Source: Klebsormidium nitens (taxonomy: Eukaryota; Streptophyta; Klebsormidiophyceae; Klebsormidiales; Klebsormidiaceae). From it: DNA of 64,000 nucleotides. This document shows, in pieces, positions 1-10,974 of the stretch (position 1 is its first letter; each line of letters starts with the position of its first letter). Below the pieces are notes generated by a model. The model worked only from the letters and a program-made list of their open reading frames with translations, did no database searches and had not been told where the DNA came from. Position numbers and translations under genes: made by a program. The stretch spans positions 26,436-90,435 of the forward strand of contig DF237051.1 of assembly GCA_000708835.1 (NCBI GenBank), written 5' to 3'.

Positions 1-3000
1 GCTTAAAGAAACTCAAAGCAAGTGGGAGTAGGTGCAGAAGCGCGGGAATCTTTAGAAGTTAAAGCGGTTTTAGTGTTCGCGAGCCCCCGTCTCGCTCGAC
101 CAGCCGCAGCTCATCGATGATGCCACGATCCAGTGACCCTCGAAGCGGCCTAGTCTGCGAGTAGAAAAGAAGCTTGAGAGAAGGTGAAGCGACCTTCTTG
201 AAGGTGAGCAAGTTCGAGAAGATGGAGAGCTTTAAAGGAAAAGGCGGAACTCGAAACCAGTCGCTGTGCCTTCTCTCTTCTTGTGTTTCCAAACGATATT
301 CCGACAAGAACGCTGACATGTTTGACTGCTCTCTAACTCAGAACTCATGGAAAAGCAAAGAGCCTCAACCTTGATATTGGACAATCTTGTCAGCAGCTTG
401 TGCTCACATGTACAGTTCCCGGGTCATCCCCTCGGTTGCCAGCTGGCGCAGCCCGGTGATCATGTTCAGCAGCTTCAGCGCCCAGGCGTCCTCCCGGGTG
501 GCGACCGGGACTTCCACCCGGGTGATCACCTCCCGCTCTAGTTGCTCGTGCCGGGCAGTCCCGGCCTGCATTACCGGGGTCGGAGCGGGCTTGCCCACCT
601 GCAACAGAACAAGATTCGCAATTTGCTCGTATGGATGCCGTTTCTATTTCGGTTACATGAAAACCGCCATTCTGATCACAGTTTGTAGGACTTACAGGTC
701 GCTCTTGTCTTCGGTTCGCCCCTGGAGTGTGCCCACTTAGTCTCCACCAGCGTTGCCTCGTAATTCACGACATCCTTCCTTCACCAATAGAACAGTCCAT
801 TGCGGTTGGGATTTGATGGAAGCGACGGTTCAAGCCGTCACAAGGAAGATTCGCTTCTGGTGAAGCACCTGCTTCTTCGTTCTGAAACACGCATCTGCCT
901 TCCTAGGACGTTTCACCACTGATTGCTCAGCAGACCTGAATCGATTGCCCAGACACGTATCTGAAAACCCAAAACAACAGTCCAAACCCGTATCCAAAAC
1001 CCCCGAGATTCTCTTCTCCCGGTGCTGAAGTCCACTTGCATCTTGCACCACTCGAGCGTGCAAATCAGACCCGTCTTTAATATCGAAGCTGAAAGGCCAA
1101 ACCCGTTTTTGTAACCTCAAACTGGAAGGCCAGACCCGTATCTGCAAACCCCTCACCCTGGTGCTGAAGTCCACCTGCATCCCGCACCACTTGAGTGCTC
1201 AACCTAGACCCATATCTCATGATGGTAGCTGAAAGCCCAAACCCGTGTCTGGAAACCCAAAATGATAGTCCAAACCCGATTCCGGAACCCAAAAACCCCT
1301 TACCCTGGTACTGAAGTCCACTTGCATTTCGCACCACTCGAGTGCGCACACGTCAGTGACCGACATCCGGCCCCTCCGGCGCCTCTCCCCCAACTTCCGC
1401 CGCCACTGGGCTTCCGCCACTTCTGCCTCAGACGTACTTGGCACCGCACACACGGTTTGCTCGAGGTTTCTCTCCGTTACCCAAACCTCGACTGCCGGGC
1501 TTGAGGGAGTGGGGAGAGTTGTCGCCTCGAGTTGATTGGGCGCACTTTCTGACGGCTCTGCGAACAGTGCCTGCTCTACTAGCCCCTCAATGACTGTCAC
1601 CTCAGTCAGTGCGTTTGAGGAAGAGAGTTCTCGATCCAACTGGGTGGGGAAGGTTTCCGAGGGTTTGATGGCTCTGTGGGCCTTCTGAGGGGACTCGGGG
1701 GATCCCCCAGGGGAGGGTTCGGGGGATGCCCCGAGGAAGGGCACCGTGGTGGGCAGGTCTTCGATGTCTGCCAGCAGCGCCGCGCACATTTCGTCGATGG
1801 CGTCTAGAGAAAGTTCTGCGGGTCTGCCCAAATCAGGAGCTACTTCTAACCCTACTGCTAGATTTGACGGGGTAAGTGCTGGGGCTGTGGTCATCTTGGA
1901 TATTGGTTTCTGTAAGGGACTGGACACGAGGGTCCGCTCGGACAGAGGAACGCTGGCGTCGATCTCAGATTCCGTAAGAAGGTCTGGTTCCTTTGAAGAA
2001 CAATTGAACTGGGTTTTGTCCATAGCAAACACGGCTGCTTTCTCCTTAGGTGAGCACGAGCCCACAAAGGGGGGTTTGGACGCAAGCAACTCTGAAGGCG
2101 CGTTTTCTGTGGGGGCACAAACCAAAAGATCGGCGGCGACCCCCCTCGATGCCGAAATCGGAAGGGGGGCGTTTTGGAGGTGTGTGGCCATTGTCTCTAC
2201 ACTCATCTCTTCCTGCATTCGCGTGTCTGGCTCCCTAGGACCTCCTAAAGCTGAACCGGCTGACCTATCAACCGGCACCTGCGTGTCCAGTACAGTGCTG
2301 AGTCCTGCCTCCATTGCACCTGGGTCAATGGACCCCTTTGCGCCCGCATAAGAAGCGGGCCCGTTCGTGCCCTCCTGAGCCCCAATTCCGCTTTCGGGCT
2401 CATTTCTACAGTGTTGCAACCCTCTACTCAAGCTGAGCCCAATCCCTGTTGCTTGATGTGTTCGGGGGGGCTCGTGGGCATCTTGTAAGAACTCCCCAGG
2501 GGACAGCATCCTTGGTTCTTGAATGTCATGCCCTGCATGTTTGCTGTCTAACCCATTCATCGAAGGGCCCCCATTTCCAAAAGCATTGGGACCGCTGGCG
2601 GTGGTGACATTGCCCTGTTCCTGTTCTCCCCCTCTTCCGCAAAACCCTGCTTCGCAATCGTCGTTCTTCAACAAGTCGATACAACCTTCTACACCGTCCG
2701 CCGCTGGCAAACCCTCCGCCGCCACCCGTCCTTCCTCTGGCGCCGCCACCTGTCCCCCCTGCTCTACAGCCACCTGCCGCTCTGCCGCAGAATCTGATCT
2801 CTCCTCTACCACTTTTGCTGGAGAGCTCAACTCTTCATCCTTGGACGACCGCTTCTTGAGCGACGGCGTAAAGTACGCCGAGATCCTTCTCTGCCCATCT
2901 CTAGTTTCTGGAGCCGCTCCATCTTCAGAACTCTCCGGATTCTCTGTCTCGCTGAGGGACGCCCTTTTCGCGAGACTGCCGGCCAGCTTCTTCACGGCAG

Positions 3001-3406
3001 CAAACGACTCCCTCCCCCCCCTTTTTCCCAGCCTGCCCGCCTTGCCCTTCGGCCTTCCCCCCGGGGAGCTTTGATTTTGGCGCTTTGAGGGTGTGAGTGC
3101 CTGCCTACGGCTGACATCAGCAAGACCACCGCCAGCCAAAGTCCGGGATATGGGCGCCTCATCTATGACTTTCTGTGCTGCAAAGGCATTCTGATTGCTA
3201 GCTGGCACAAGCCGACCAATGGACGCTTCAAATTCCTGGACACTTGCGTCCACCTGCTGAGTGTCGAGCAGTGCGTTTAGTTCCAAAGAAGGCGATGGTT
3301 TTGGGATGGCCAGCCTCCGTATGATCCTCTTAGGCGTAAGCGGGGACGCTGGACTTATTCCGGCCCCAATTGTGGACGCCTCAGGCATGGAGTCCATTGC
3401 CACCAA
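1..3406 (-). CDS. EXO5: Exonuclease V (EXO5/DEM1-like), partial at left edge, with a one-base frameshift
   Basis: Exons read on the minus strand are 1304-3406, 408-598 and about 154 down to the window edge. The ATG is at 3406, and the GT-AG junctions keep phase (2103 nt, then 191 nt, then phase 2). The C-terminal part is recognisable as EXO5, an Fe-S 5'-3' single-strand DNA exonuclease. It has SVTDVCALEWCEMQ (WC is the first Fe-S cysteine), then GKPAPTPVMQAGTARHEQLE, then EDAWALKLLN, TEGMTRELY and FEGHWIV followed by GIIDELRLVE, the first metal-binding Asp region. The last two blocks are in different frames: GTGGCATC near 122-124 lacks one G relative to the expected frame. The N-terminal 650 residues or so are low complexity, rich in Ser, Pro and Glu, and carry a PIP-box QRRISAYF at residues 172-179. 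The remaining nuclease motifs lie beyond the window. The frameshift may be a real mutation or a homopolymer error. Confidence 0.8.
880..1345 (-). repeat. Tandem copies of the EXO5 exon-1 3' edge plus splice donor within intron 1
   Basis: The real exon end (donor after 1304, ACCAGG then GTAAGG) is followed by two further units of about 140-147 bp. In one the equivalent donor falls at 1157 (CACCAGG then GTGAGG). In the other, near 1020, the donor is lost (CACCGG then GAGAAG). Each unit repeats the exon edge (ATGCAAGTGGACTTCAG or close variants), the donor region, and an intron part made of shorter repeats around ACGGGTTTGG. Most of intron 1 is therefore a degenerate minisatellite that starts inside the coding exon. 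Confidence 0.85.
2870..2893 (-). other. PCNA-interacting (PIP-box) motif in EXO5
   Basis: The encoded peptide QRRISAYF fits the canonical PIP-box Q-x-x-[I/L/M]-x-x-[F/Y]-[F/Y] at every defined position. It is followed by TPSLKKRS, and basic residues are common next to functional PIP motifs. It lies in the disordered N-terminus of the EXO5-like protein, at residues 172-179, far from the nuclease domain. PCNA binding is inferred from the motif only. Confidence 0.6.
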
Positions 3407-5055
3407 ATATTATCAGAATCTACAACTCTGTAGATGCCATAAGTTGCTCTGGACCTCCATTCCTTCTCCTCCACAACCGGTTTACCACGTTCTGAAATTT
3501 CTCATCGTTCTACACAGAATTCTAGCGCCAGAACGCCGTTCAGGAGAAAAACTTGATTGCGGAAGCAGAACTGCCAGAATTGTGCACTGGCCAGCTTGCC
3601 ACGCAGAACTCTCCCCGGCTCTCGCGAGCTTCACCTCCTGGGGCCTTGCGAGGGGGCCTTGCGCTGCTGCGTAGCTTGGCCGGAAAAGAGCGAAAAGGCC
3701 GTCTTCAGAAGTCATCCTCCTTCTCAGCAAGGCCTTAACCTAATTACCGCCATGTCCGCTAGATTCCCGGGGCCCGGGTCCGGGGGCCGGGGCAGTGTTC
3801 GCTTCAAAGTTGTTGCTCAGCTCACGTTGCTCAGCTAGACCTCCATGCATGGAGGCCCAGGTCCAGGGGGGCGATTTGCGACGATGCTGGGCGTGCGTTT
3901 CAGCAGGGGAGAGGCGCTACCCTCAAACTTCACATCACAGCATTGCATTACAATACCTGCACTCACCACGTGCAGCGCTGCCCGTCGAGAAGCTGATCGC
4001 GGCCATGATGGGCACTGCGCAAGTTTCCCCCATCAGACGATTCCGCACCCCACTCCGCATTCTTTCTTGCTGCATATAAGCATGTCTGGTGTGCATTAGG
4101 GTTCTGCCTAGAGTTTTTCCGAGTGGCAGTGGTGTCAGCTATGCCCATCGGAGGGCTCTGCTGGATCTTGACCCCAGTCAAGATCTCGCTATCCCCTCAA
4201 GCCTGGGCAGCGTAGCGGGGCTTGTGCAAGTACGCTGTGCAATGGTGAGAATGTCGTGACTTCCTTTTCCTTGTGTTGACCCGCGCTGGTTTGAGAAGGT
4301 GGTCGCTTTGGTAGTTCGTGACAGATTAAACTGGCGCACTCTGGTCCACTGGCGGAGGAGAAAGGGTCACAGGGGGCCACCGGGGTTGAGCTCTCAAATC
4401 CAAGTCCGCTCTTCGGTGTTGCCTGACCAGTTGCAGGATAAGGTACTACCTAAATTCCCCACTTGAGACACAATCTGGCGAATGTGTTGCACCACAATGT
4501 GCAACAGAGTTGGACTATGTGGCTGCCACCTGTCTGAACATCTTTTCTGTCGTTTCCTTCTTCCCCCAAAGTAGCTCCCGACTCTTCTTGTTAAGTCAGC
4601 TTGGTTGTTGGACAACACTGGCCCTTCAAACTAGACAGCTGTTCAAGCATGGAGCCCATGCCTTGAGAAGGTTATCTTTCCACTCGCATGCCCTCTCACC
4701 TATGCCCAAGCAAGCTGTTGGCTTCTCTGAAGTGGGCTGATCTCCCGGAAGTGAGCATGCAAATTCGACGTTGCTTGTAGCTCGCTGTTTTCATTTGCAC
4801 AAACAAAACTGACCACCACCATAATCACAACCATTGACAGGTTGCGCCTCTCTTACTCGAAGTGGGGCAACTTACACCTCAGACCGTATGTGACCCCAAG
4901 ACGATGCAGGCAACTCCGCACTGGCTTCTTCATGCCACATTGCGTATGCCTTTCTGTCCAACGCGCGTCTGTCCTGCTAATCGCCTCATCTCCCTGCTGA
5001 CATCAGCAAAGCTTACGACAGCGACTCTCTTGCTGACCTTATCAACCCTGCGCAG
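3407..5055. other. Intergenic stretch, no supported gene
   Basis: This lies between the divergent EXO5 start and the first recognisable exon of the serine hydrolase. It should contain the EXO5 promoter and the missing 5' exon or exons of the hydrolase. I see no convincing conserved ORF, RNA gene or repeat. A GC-rich tract occurs near 3765-3795. Confidence 0.4.
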
Positions 5056-8000
5056 GCCTCTTCATTTCGAACCGCACGCTGCCCAGCCTGCTCTCCAGCG
5101 AGGGCTGCCTGCTGGGCTGCGCTTTGCTGCCGACTCTAGTTACATCGAACCTGCTCAAGTACACCTTCGATCAACGGCTGAAATCGGTCACCACCACTGT
5201 GGGGCAGATTGTTGTGAAGGCGATTGTGCAGAGCGATACGAGCCAGCCTTTCTCGTGTCTGATTGAGACCTCAGCGCAGGTAAGTGGCGCTATATCTTTC
5301 TGTATTGGGTGGGCTTAGTGAACGCTTTGTTTGGGTGTCGTCCACATGTCGAAGAAACATGGCGAGAAAGCTGGTTATCTCAACCCAGACAAGATCGACG
5401 ATGTTTGCTGCCTGTATGGGCATCCGTCCACAAGTTGAGAAGATTCTTTGTGGTCTTTCTGGAAGCTACGCGACTTTAGATGAGGTTAAAACGCGCTTGC
5501 TTCTTTAGGACCAAAAATCCATGATGCCCGCTGGAAGAGTGACGCCCACCAAAAACAACTTCTCCTGGTCTCATTATTGGTCCCCCGACCTGAAACTTGA
5601 AGGTGACAAAGAGAAACGGACTTTCGAGTTCCACGCCATTTGCTGGGCGGGCGCAAGGATACTTCGCATCAGTGCAAAAAGAACGAACCACCTTTTCAAC
5701 AGGATGACAACTCGGCCAAGACACCATGCGGTTTCTTGCTTTCCTGCTGTATACATCAGACAATCATTGTCGAGAAACCTTCAAGTGAAGACAATAAAAG
5801 GGGCCTACCAACACCGAGTTCAAGTAAGGCATGAATCAACCTACGGCGACTTTAGAATCCGCTCGGCATGCATATAGCTCGTCTGCTATACGCATGCCGA
5901 CCAGCGCAGCCGTGAGGCTCTTCCCAAGGGACCATCCCAGAAGGGGCGTGCTATTGAAGAAGCCTGGCGTAGCGTTCAGCGACGACTTTGCCGTGCGCTA
6001 GAAGGCATTAAGTGGTACTTTCCAATGATGAGTTGGAATTAGTACGCGGTTAATGACGATGACAAAACGCGTGTGATGCGAACAATGTCAGATAGTAGTC
6101 GATATGAAGGAGACCAGCACATGGACATTAACGAGCCCCACTGGAGTCTACCCTCTGTCAGCTCATCATTCTGTCAGCTCGTATAGCTCGCATGCGTATA
6201 GCTCGCTGACAGAGGCAACGACGTCATCCGCTTTCTTCAGATCTTCGCCCGCCTTCTCCGGGCGTTTCTTCTTATCTTCTACGTATTCTTTGTTTCTTGT
6301 CCGTTACTTACTGTGTCGTTTCCGACATTCTGACTTCCTCGTTCTTCGACGTTGATTGGGTCTAGCGCTTCCAGTTCCGACTGGAGACGCCCTGGTGTCA
6401 CACGCCCTGTTTATTCCCTCCGCATAGTCTCCTTGGAGACCCGAGTCGACCCGTCCGCTTACTTGACAAGGTAAGACTTTTGTTAACGTTCTGTTTTCAC
6501 GGTCACAACACCGTAATCCTTTTTTTTACGAGCGAGATGGGAAATTTGCTTTTCCTAGAATGAATATACCTGCACTCGGCTGTCCAACAACCATTTTCCG
6601 ACCCATTCGCTTTGCGTCTCGCAGGCGCCATGAAGCTGACACATCCAACCCCCCTCCCGGAGCCCCACTGAAGTGATGTCCCGAAACTTCACCGTCGAAG
6701 ATTTGCTCCAGCAACTGAGCGGCATCCAGTGGACGGAGGTTTATCTACGGGGCACCGACGCGACAGAGATCAGGATTGGGCTGGCGCAGAATGATACGGA
6801 GGCGTTTGTGGCGGAACATCCGCAGGCCATGCCCGCAGGTGAGGGCGATTCCTGGCCTGTGCGAACTTTGTGAATACTAGGAAGCGGTTGGCAGTGACCG
6901 TGAAAGAGTGGCGGCTAGGCAGGGCGCTTTACTTTCTCAGTCACGATCTTACAATCATTACATCATTCTGCCGGGAAGATCAAAATCAGTAAAATAAATC
7001 TAGTCATTCGCCCCGCTCACGGCCCACCCTGATGCTGACGCAGACCCCACCCGTCCCCCGAGCTTGATGAGGCAGACTCAAATCGCTTCAGCGCTGTTGC
7101 GTGGAATCGAAGCGGCGTATTGATGGTATCTCGATCTTTTTTGCGAGTGTCTGCATCAGTTATCTCTTGAGGGGGCCAAGACACAGGGAAGCACCTAAAG
7201 CCATGAGGAGCTACTCTTTCGTCCTAAGCTCCTTCCCTATGAAATAACCTGGTCGAACCTAGAGCTTCGCCGCGGCTGCTTCCCTTGAGCACCATGATCT
7301 GTATAAGCTACTGCGGCGTCATAAGCTTTCCCCTTGTGCAGGCACCCATTCGGACAACAGCACAAGAAACGTGCAGCTACTCCAAGGGCAACTGCGGCGG
7401 AGCTGACGGCGGAAACGACACTGCGAACTGGAGTTACCCGTTCAACCGGCTCTTCAAGCCGCTCGGCGCGCGCTCGTTCTCGCTCGGCACCGACGGCGTC
7501 GGCACGTTTCTCGCCAGCCCTAGTTTCTTCGCGACAGCGCACGACTGGGCGCGGCTCGGAAAGTTGTATCTGCAGGTAACACTCTTGGTTATTGGTCTGA
7601 TCCTAGTTCAGTGCATCCTCGAATCGAGATTTGCCACCCACGTTTCGCCACGCAAGCGTTAATATGAGAGCCAGGAACGCTCCCCGGCTCTTGGAGCGTT
7701 GAACTCTTGCTAGCTTGATATGTTCAATATCTTTCCTCCGACTTCCTCTGTGCGTCCTTTCTTCCTAGTCCGTAGGCAAGAAATATTGTCCGGTTTGTGG
7801 AGCCGTTCACTAACTGCGCGAAGAAGACCAGAATTCAGCAAGGAATGAGTTGAGTGGCAGGGGCGAAGATCATACTTTGATTAGAATCCGCTCGCGCAAA
7901 TCAAGGAAATTCAAAGAATTGGAGAGAACATAGACTTCCAGGCTTGCCCTTTTAACCAAACCCCAAAAGGAAGATTGACCCCATCACAGAGGGGTGACCT

Positions 8001-8390
8001 GATAATTTATGCCTCTGCTACGGTCAATCCAATCGAGCCTAACCGTTCGGGTGCAGGACGGGGTGTGGAACGGCACCAGGATTCTGCCACCTGGCTGTGT
8101 GAACTACACACGGACGTCCAGCGAAGCGTCCGCGGACTTTGACTGCGGTCCGGCGTCGCGGGCCATCGGGAACTGCGGCCCGTACGGCGCGCTCTGGTGG
8201 TTGCGCCCGTTCCGAAACGTGGCGAGCGATAGGCTTTGAAGGGCAGTATATCGTATTGATACCGTCGCAAGATTTGGTGATCGTGGCGCTCGGCTGGGCG
8301 GTGGATGATTTGATGGAGGATCGGTATGCGGGGGCGCTGGTTCACAACGTCAGCGCGGCAATAGCCGTGTCGGCTGCCCGAGGAGTATAA
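5056..8390 (+). pseudogene. Beta-lactamase-related serine hydrolase (class C / EstB-like), apparently degraded
   Basis: Supported exons are 5056-5279, about 6667-6838, 7361-7575 and 8057-8390, with GT-AG borders and compatible phases. Translated blocks match the beta-lactamase-related serine hydrolase family in order: GLFISNRTLPSLL; then FTVEDLLQQLSGIQWTE; then CSYSKGN (the Tyr motif, YxxGN) and FFATAHDWARLGKLYLQ; then DGVWNGTRILPPG, and GFEGQYIVLIPSQDLVIVALG near the C-terminus. Two defects stand out. Between 5280 and 6667 I find no exon carrying the catalytic Ser-x-x-Lys motif (usually within GWSMTKS). The last exon also shifts frame near 8231, just before GFEGQ. The 5' end was not found. 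Family assignment is strong; inactivity is an inference from the missing motif and the frameshift. Confidence 0.75.
5864..6216. repeat. Short palindromic or inverted-repeat cluster in the hydrolase intron
   Basis: Around 5870-5895 a GCATGC-centred block (CGGCATGCATATAG) is mirrored by CTATACGCATGCCG. At 6157-6216 CTCTGTCAG is mirrored by CTGACAGAG around a repeated GTATAGCTCGC core. The two blocks share the TATAGCTCG sequence. They could be ends of a small foldback element, but I cannot define its borders. Confidence 0.35.
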
Positions 8391-8400
8391 GCTTCGACTC

Positions 8401-9819
8401 ACTTGTACATAGCACGCGTTCATTTGGCTCGTTCAGAAAACTCCCGCTCTTGCAACTTCCAGGCTAGGAGGTCTTGAAAGATGGCTGCCTTCGGGACCTT
8501 GTTAATCTTGATCATCCACCTTTAGGCAAGCTAGTCGTCTACAAAGCAATTTGGCAGTTGCAGGAACGTCCCGGCTTGATAGATTGTTGGGAGACCTCAG
8601 TTTGCAGCAAAGGCAGACCTTCAAAAACAGCAGTTGTTGCCCCTTGGCGTTAGCGGCCGTTTGTTCACCATTGTGAGGTGGCATGCAGTCCCGTCAGCGG
8701 GGTGCGTCCGAGTAAATAGGCTAGAGGCGAACCAGTGCGTGAAGGACCGTCCTATCGGAAAAGACGTTTCGACGAGCAAAGCCACTGAAGGCGCTCTGAG
8801 ACCCTCCTTGAGTCCTGATCATTGCGCATGCCCGTGGCTGCTACGCAATAGGCGGATGCATACTCGGTGCATCCACGATGTGTCCCCGCAAAATCAAGTA
8901 AGGGAGCACGAGTTCTTCCGGCAGGGCCGGCATGCGAGGCAAAATGACCACGGCCAAATTGTGCAGACTCAATGCATGAGCCGGAGTCAGGAAGTCCGCG
9001 GCATGGCGTTCAAATGCCAGAGACCGGACCCCTATTGTGTACAACGCACAACACTTCTGTAAGTGTTTCTGGCAGTGATCAACAAGCGTCGATCTCCCTG
9101 TGTTCATCATAAGTCCATGCAATTTAGCTGTGTTACCGTTACCAAGCTTCTCTAGAGTCATATACTCGTCGGAAGCATGCATTTGTGACTAGCTGCAACG
9201 GTACTAAGTATATTTTAACAAGTTGATCGCGAAGCTTTCCATCGCGAGGACGACAAATGAGCAACTGTCGATAGAGTGTTGGACTGACTTGTATGCATGA
9301 ATAGACGTAAGCTATAAGGGTGACTACGCCGGGAAGTTGCCAACATACTTTTACAAATACCTACCAAGTTCGACGAAAACTTCAATGTACGTCGAAGCTT
9401 GCGGAATGCACATGGCAGTGGGCTTGACGAGCACAACACCAGCACAGCTAGGACACCATGACCAATCATGCTCATGAATCAGCTCAAAACGCCAAGAGTT
9501 CGAAAGTCAGGAGGGACACCATGCACGAACATTCTCGACCTTTTATCTCAATCTGTTATCTGTTATCTCAACGTAAGAGCTGAGTGTCACAGCCGGAGTA
9601 CGTCACGTTTTGCATTTTATAAGTTGCCACGACATATATCTGATATCTGCCCGTTGCAGATAGCCTTTCTGTTACAGGGTTCACTAACTAATCAATTATG
9701 ATCCGATGATCACAGGTTTTAAAATCCTCCTCCTCCTTTTGCTACACGCGTGACCATTTACACCACGCTCCCACGCGTCTTGGACAGAGGATTTACCGCC
9801 GTCCATTGTGCGCACAATT
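8401..9819. other. Intergenic stretch, nothing recognised
   Basis: This lies between the 3' end of the serine hydrolase and the 3' end of the F-box gene, so the two flanking genes converge. Short open frames on both strands show no family motifs or consistent splice structure. Confidence 0.35.
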
Positions 9820-10974
9820 CTAAAGATGCGGCGTTCTGCTGTTTTCGGACGATTGGGTGCGACTAGCCCACAATTCAGATGCCTTTTTTCGAATGCAGGA
9901 TCCGCTTAGGTTCAGGCGCCAGTCAGGGCGGACGAAAAATCCCGATGGTTGCCATCCCGGGTCGGGGATAAGTCCGCCGGGATCTCTGCTACGCCAATGT
10001 GCTTCTAGGAGCAGCACGGCACGGCACTCCCGGCACAAAACTCCTTTAGGCTGTTTGACTTGCCAGTTTACTCTCCCGTCATGATCAAAGCATTGGTAAC
10101 CATACCATGGATCTCTCCGGTGGAGCCCCTTTTCAGGATTCATCTTGAGCGTCACATACTTCGGTGCGCTGCCCTCGAGCGAGATGTAGCACTCAAAGTG
10201 CGCCTCCGTTGCCCAGGAACGTTTGGTGATCTCATCTGGAAGCTCCTTCGCTGGAAGGAGGGGCTGTAGGTTCGGAAAGTCAAACCTAAACTCTTGAACG
10301 AAGTCCACATGCCTATCCATGTTGTCGAGTGAAGCCTTCCCAGCTCCGTATAGGCAGAGCGCACCATTTGAAGCCCTTACAGCAACCAAAATGTCTAGTT
10401 GAGCGCATGATCTGATAATAACAGGCTCTTCGCGGCAAGCAGCCCTTGTGGAACTGTCACCATCCAACTTCTCAGACAGTTTCGTGGCGCAGCGGGCCCG
10501 GACGAGGGCCTCATAACCACCTGCTGATTGCTCAACCAGTGTCTCAAATTCCTTCCCTCTAACATGCGCGATATCAGGGGGTTCCAACGGACTGAAGAAA
10601 GCTGCTCTCCACGGCGAAGGGTGTAAAGAAATGACAGAACGGAAGTTCTTGCAGGCAGAGCTGGCAGCAACTAGAGTTGGCGGGTCCAAAGCAGCGAGCT
10701 TGCTGAACTTGAAGATGCACGAAAGAGCTTCGTCCGGCAATAAGACCTCCTCCTCAAACGGCACTCTTGCTGAGTCCTCAAGGTCAGGCTGCTGATCAGC
10801 AGTACACCGATCCATTGTCCAAGTGTGTGGAAAGTTTGTTAAGCACAAGTTCACAAGTCTCCTTAGACACAGTCTTTCCACAGACTGTGTCAAGGACCAG
10901 AGCTTGCCCCTTCCAAAGAAGTAAAGAGCGAAGAGAAGAAGGGAGGGGACGCCTTTTATCGGAATGAAGGTCAT
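9820..10974 (-). CDS. F-box domain protein
   Basis: This is a single open frame of 384 codons. The F-box is seen as LPDEALSCIFKFSKLAALDP followed by a helix with ASSACKNFRSVI and HPSPWRAAFF. That matches the usual L-P-x-E/D start, a hydrophobic core, and a W near the end. F-box proteins recruit substrates to SCF ubiquitin ligases through SKP1. The rest (about 270 residues) lacks obvious kelch, LRR or WD repeats, but has a Cys-rich spot GVLCRECRAV and aromatic-rich segments such as DPWYGYQCFDHDGRVNW. Two starts are possible. ATG at 10974 adds 53 residues with a hydrophobic start. ATG at 10815 (MDRCTADQQPDLEDSARV) puts the F-box near the N-terminus, which is more typical, so I favour it. The substrate is unknown. 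Confidence 0.65.
   Translation of the reverse strand: MTFIPIKGVPSLLLFALYFFGRGKLWSLTQSVERLCLRRLVNLCLTNFPHTWTMDRCTADQQPDLEDSARVPFEEEVLLPDEALSCIFKFSKLAALDPPTLVAASSACKNFRSVISLHPSPWRAAFFSPLEPPDIAHVRGKEFETLVEQSAGGYEALVRARCATKLSEKLDGDSSTRAACREEPVIIRSCAQLDILVAVRASNGALCLYGAGKASLDNMDRHVDFVQEFRFDFPNLQPLLPAKELPDEITKRSWATEAHFECYISLEGSAPKYVTLKMNPEKGLHRRDPWYGYQCFDHDGRVNWQVKQPKGVLCRECRAVLLLEAHWRSRDPGGLIPDPGWQPSGFFVRPDWRLNLSGSCIRKKASELWASRTQSSENSRTPHL

Noticed and set aside
1746-3074. Plus-strand ORFs of 183-201 codons opposite EXO5 exon 1
   Set aside because: Antisense of a low-complexity coding exon, with no motifs.
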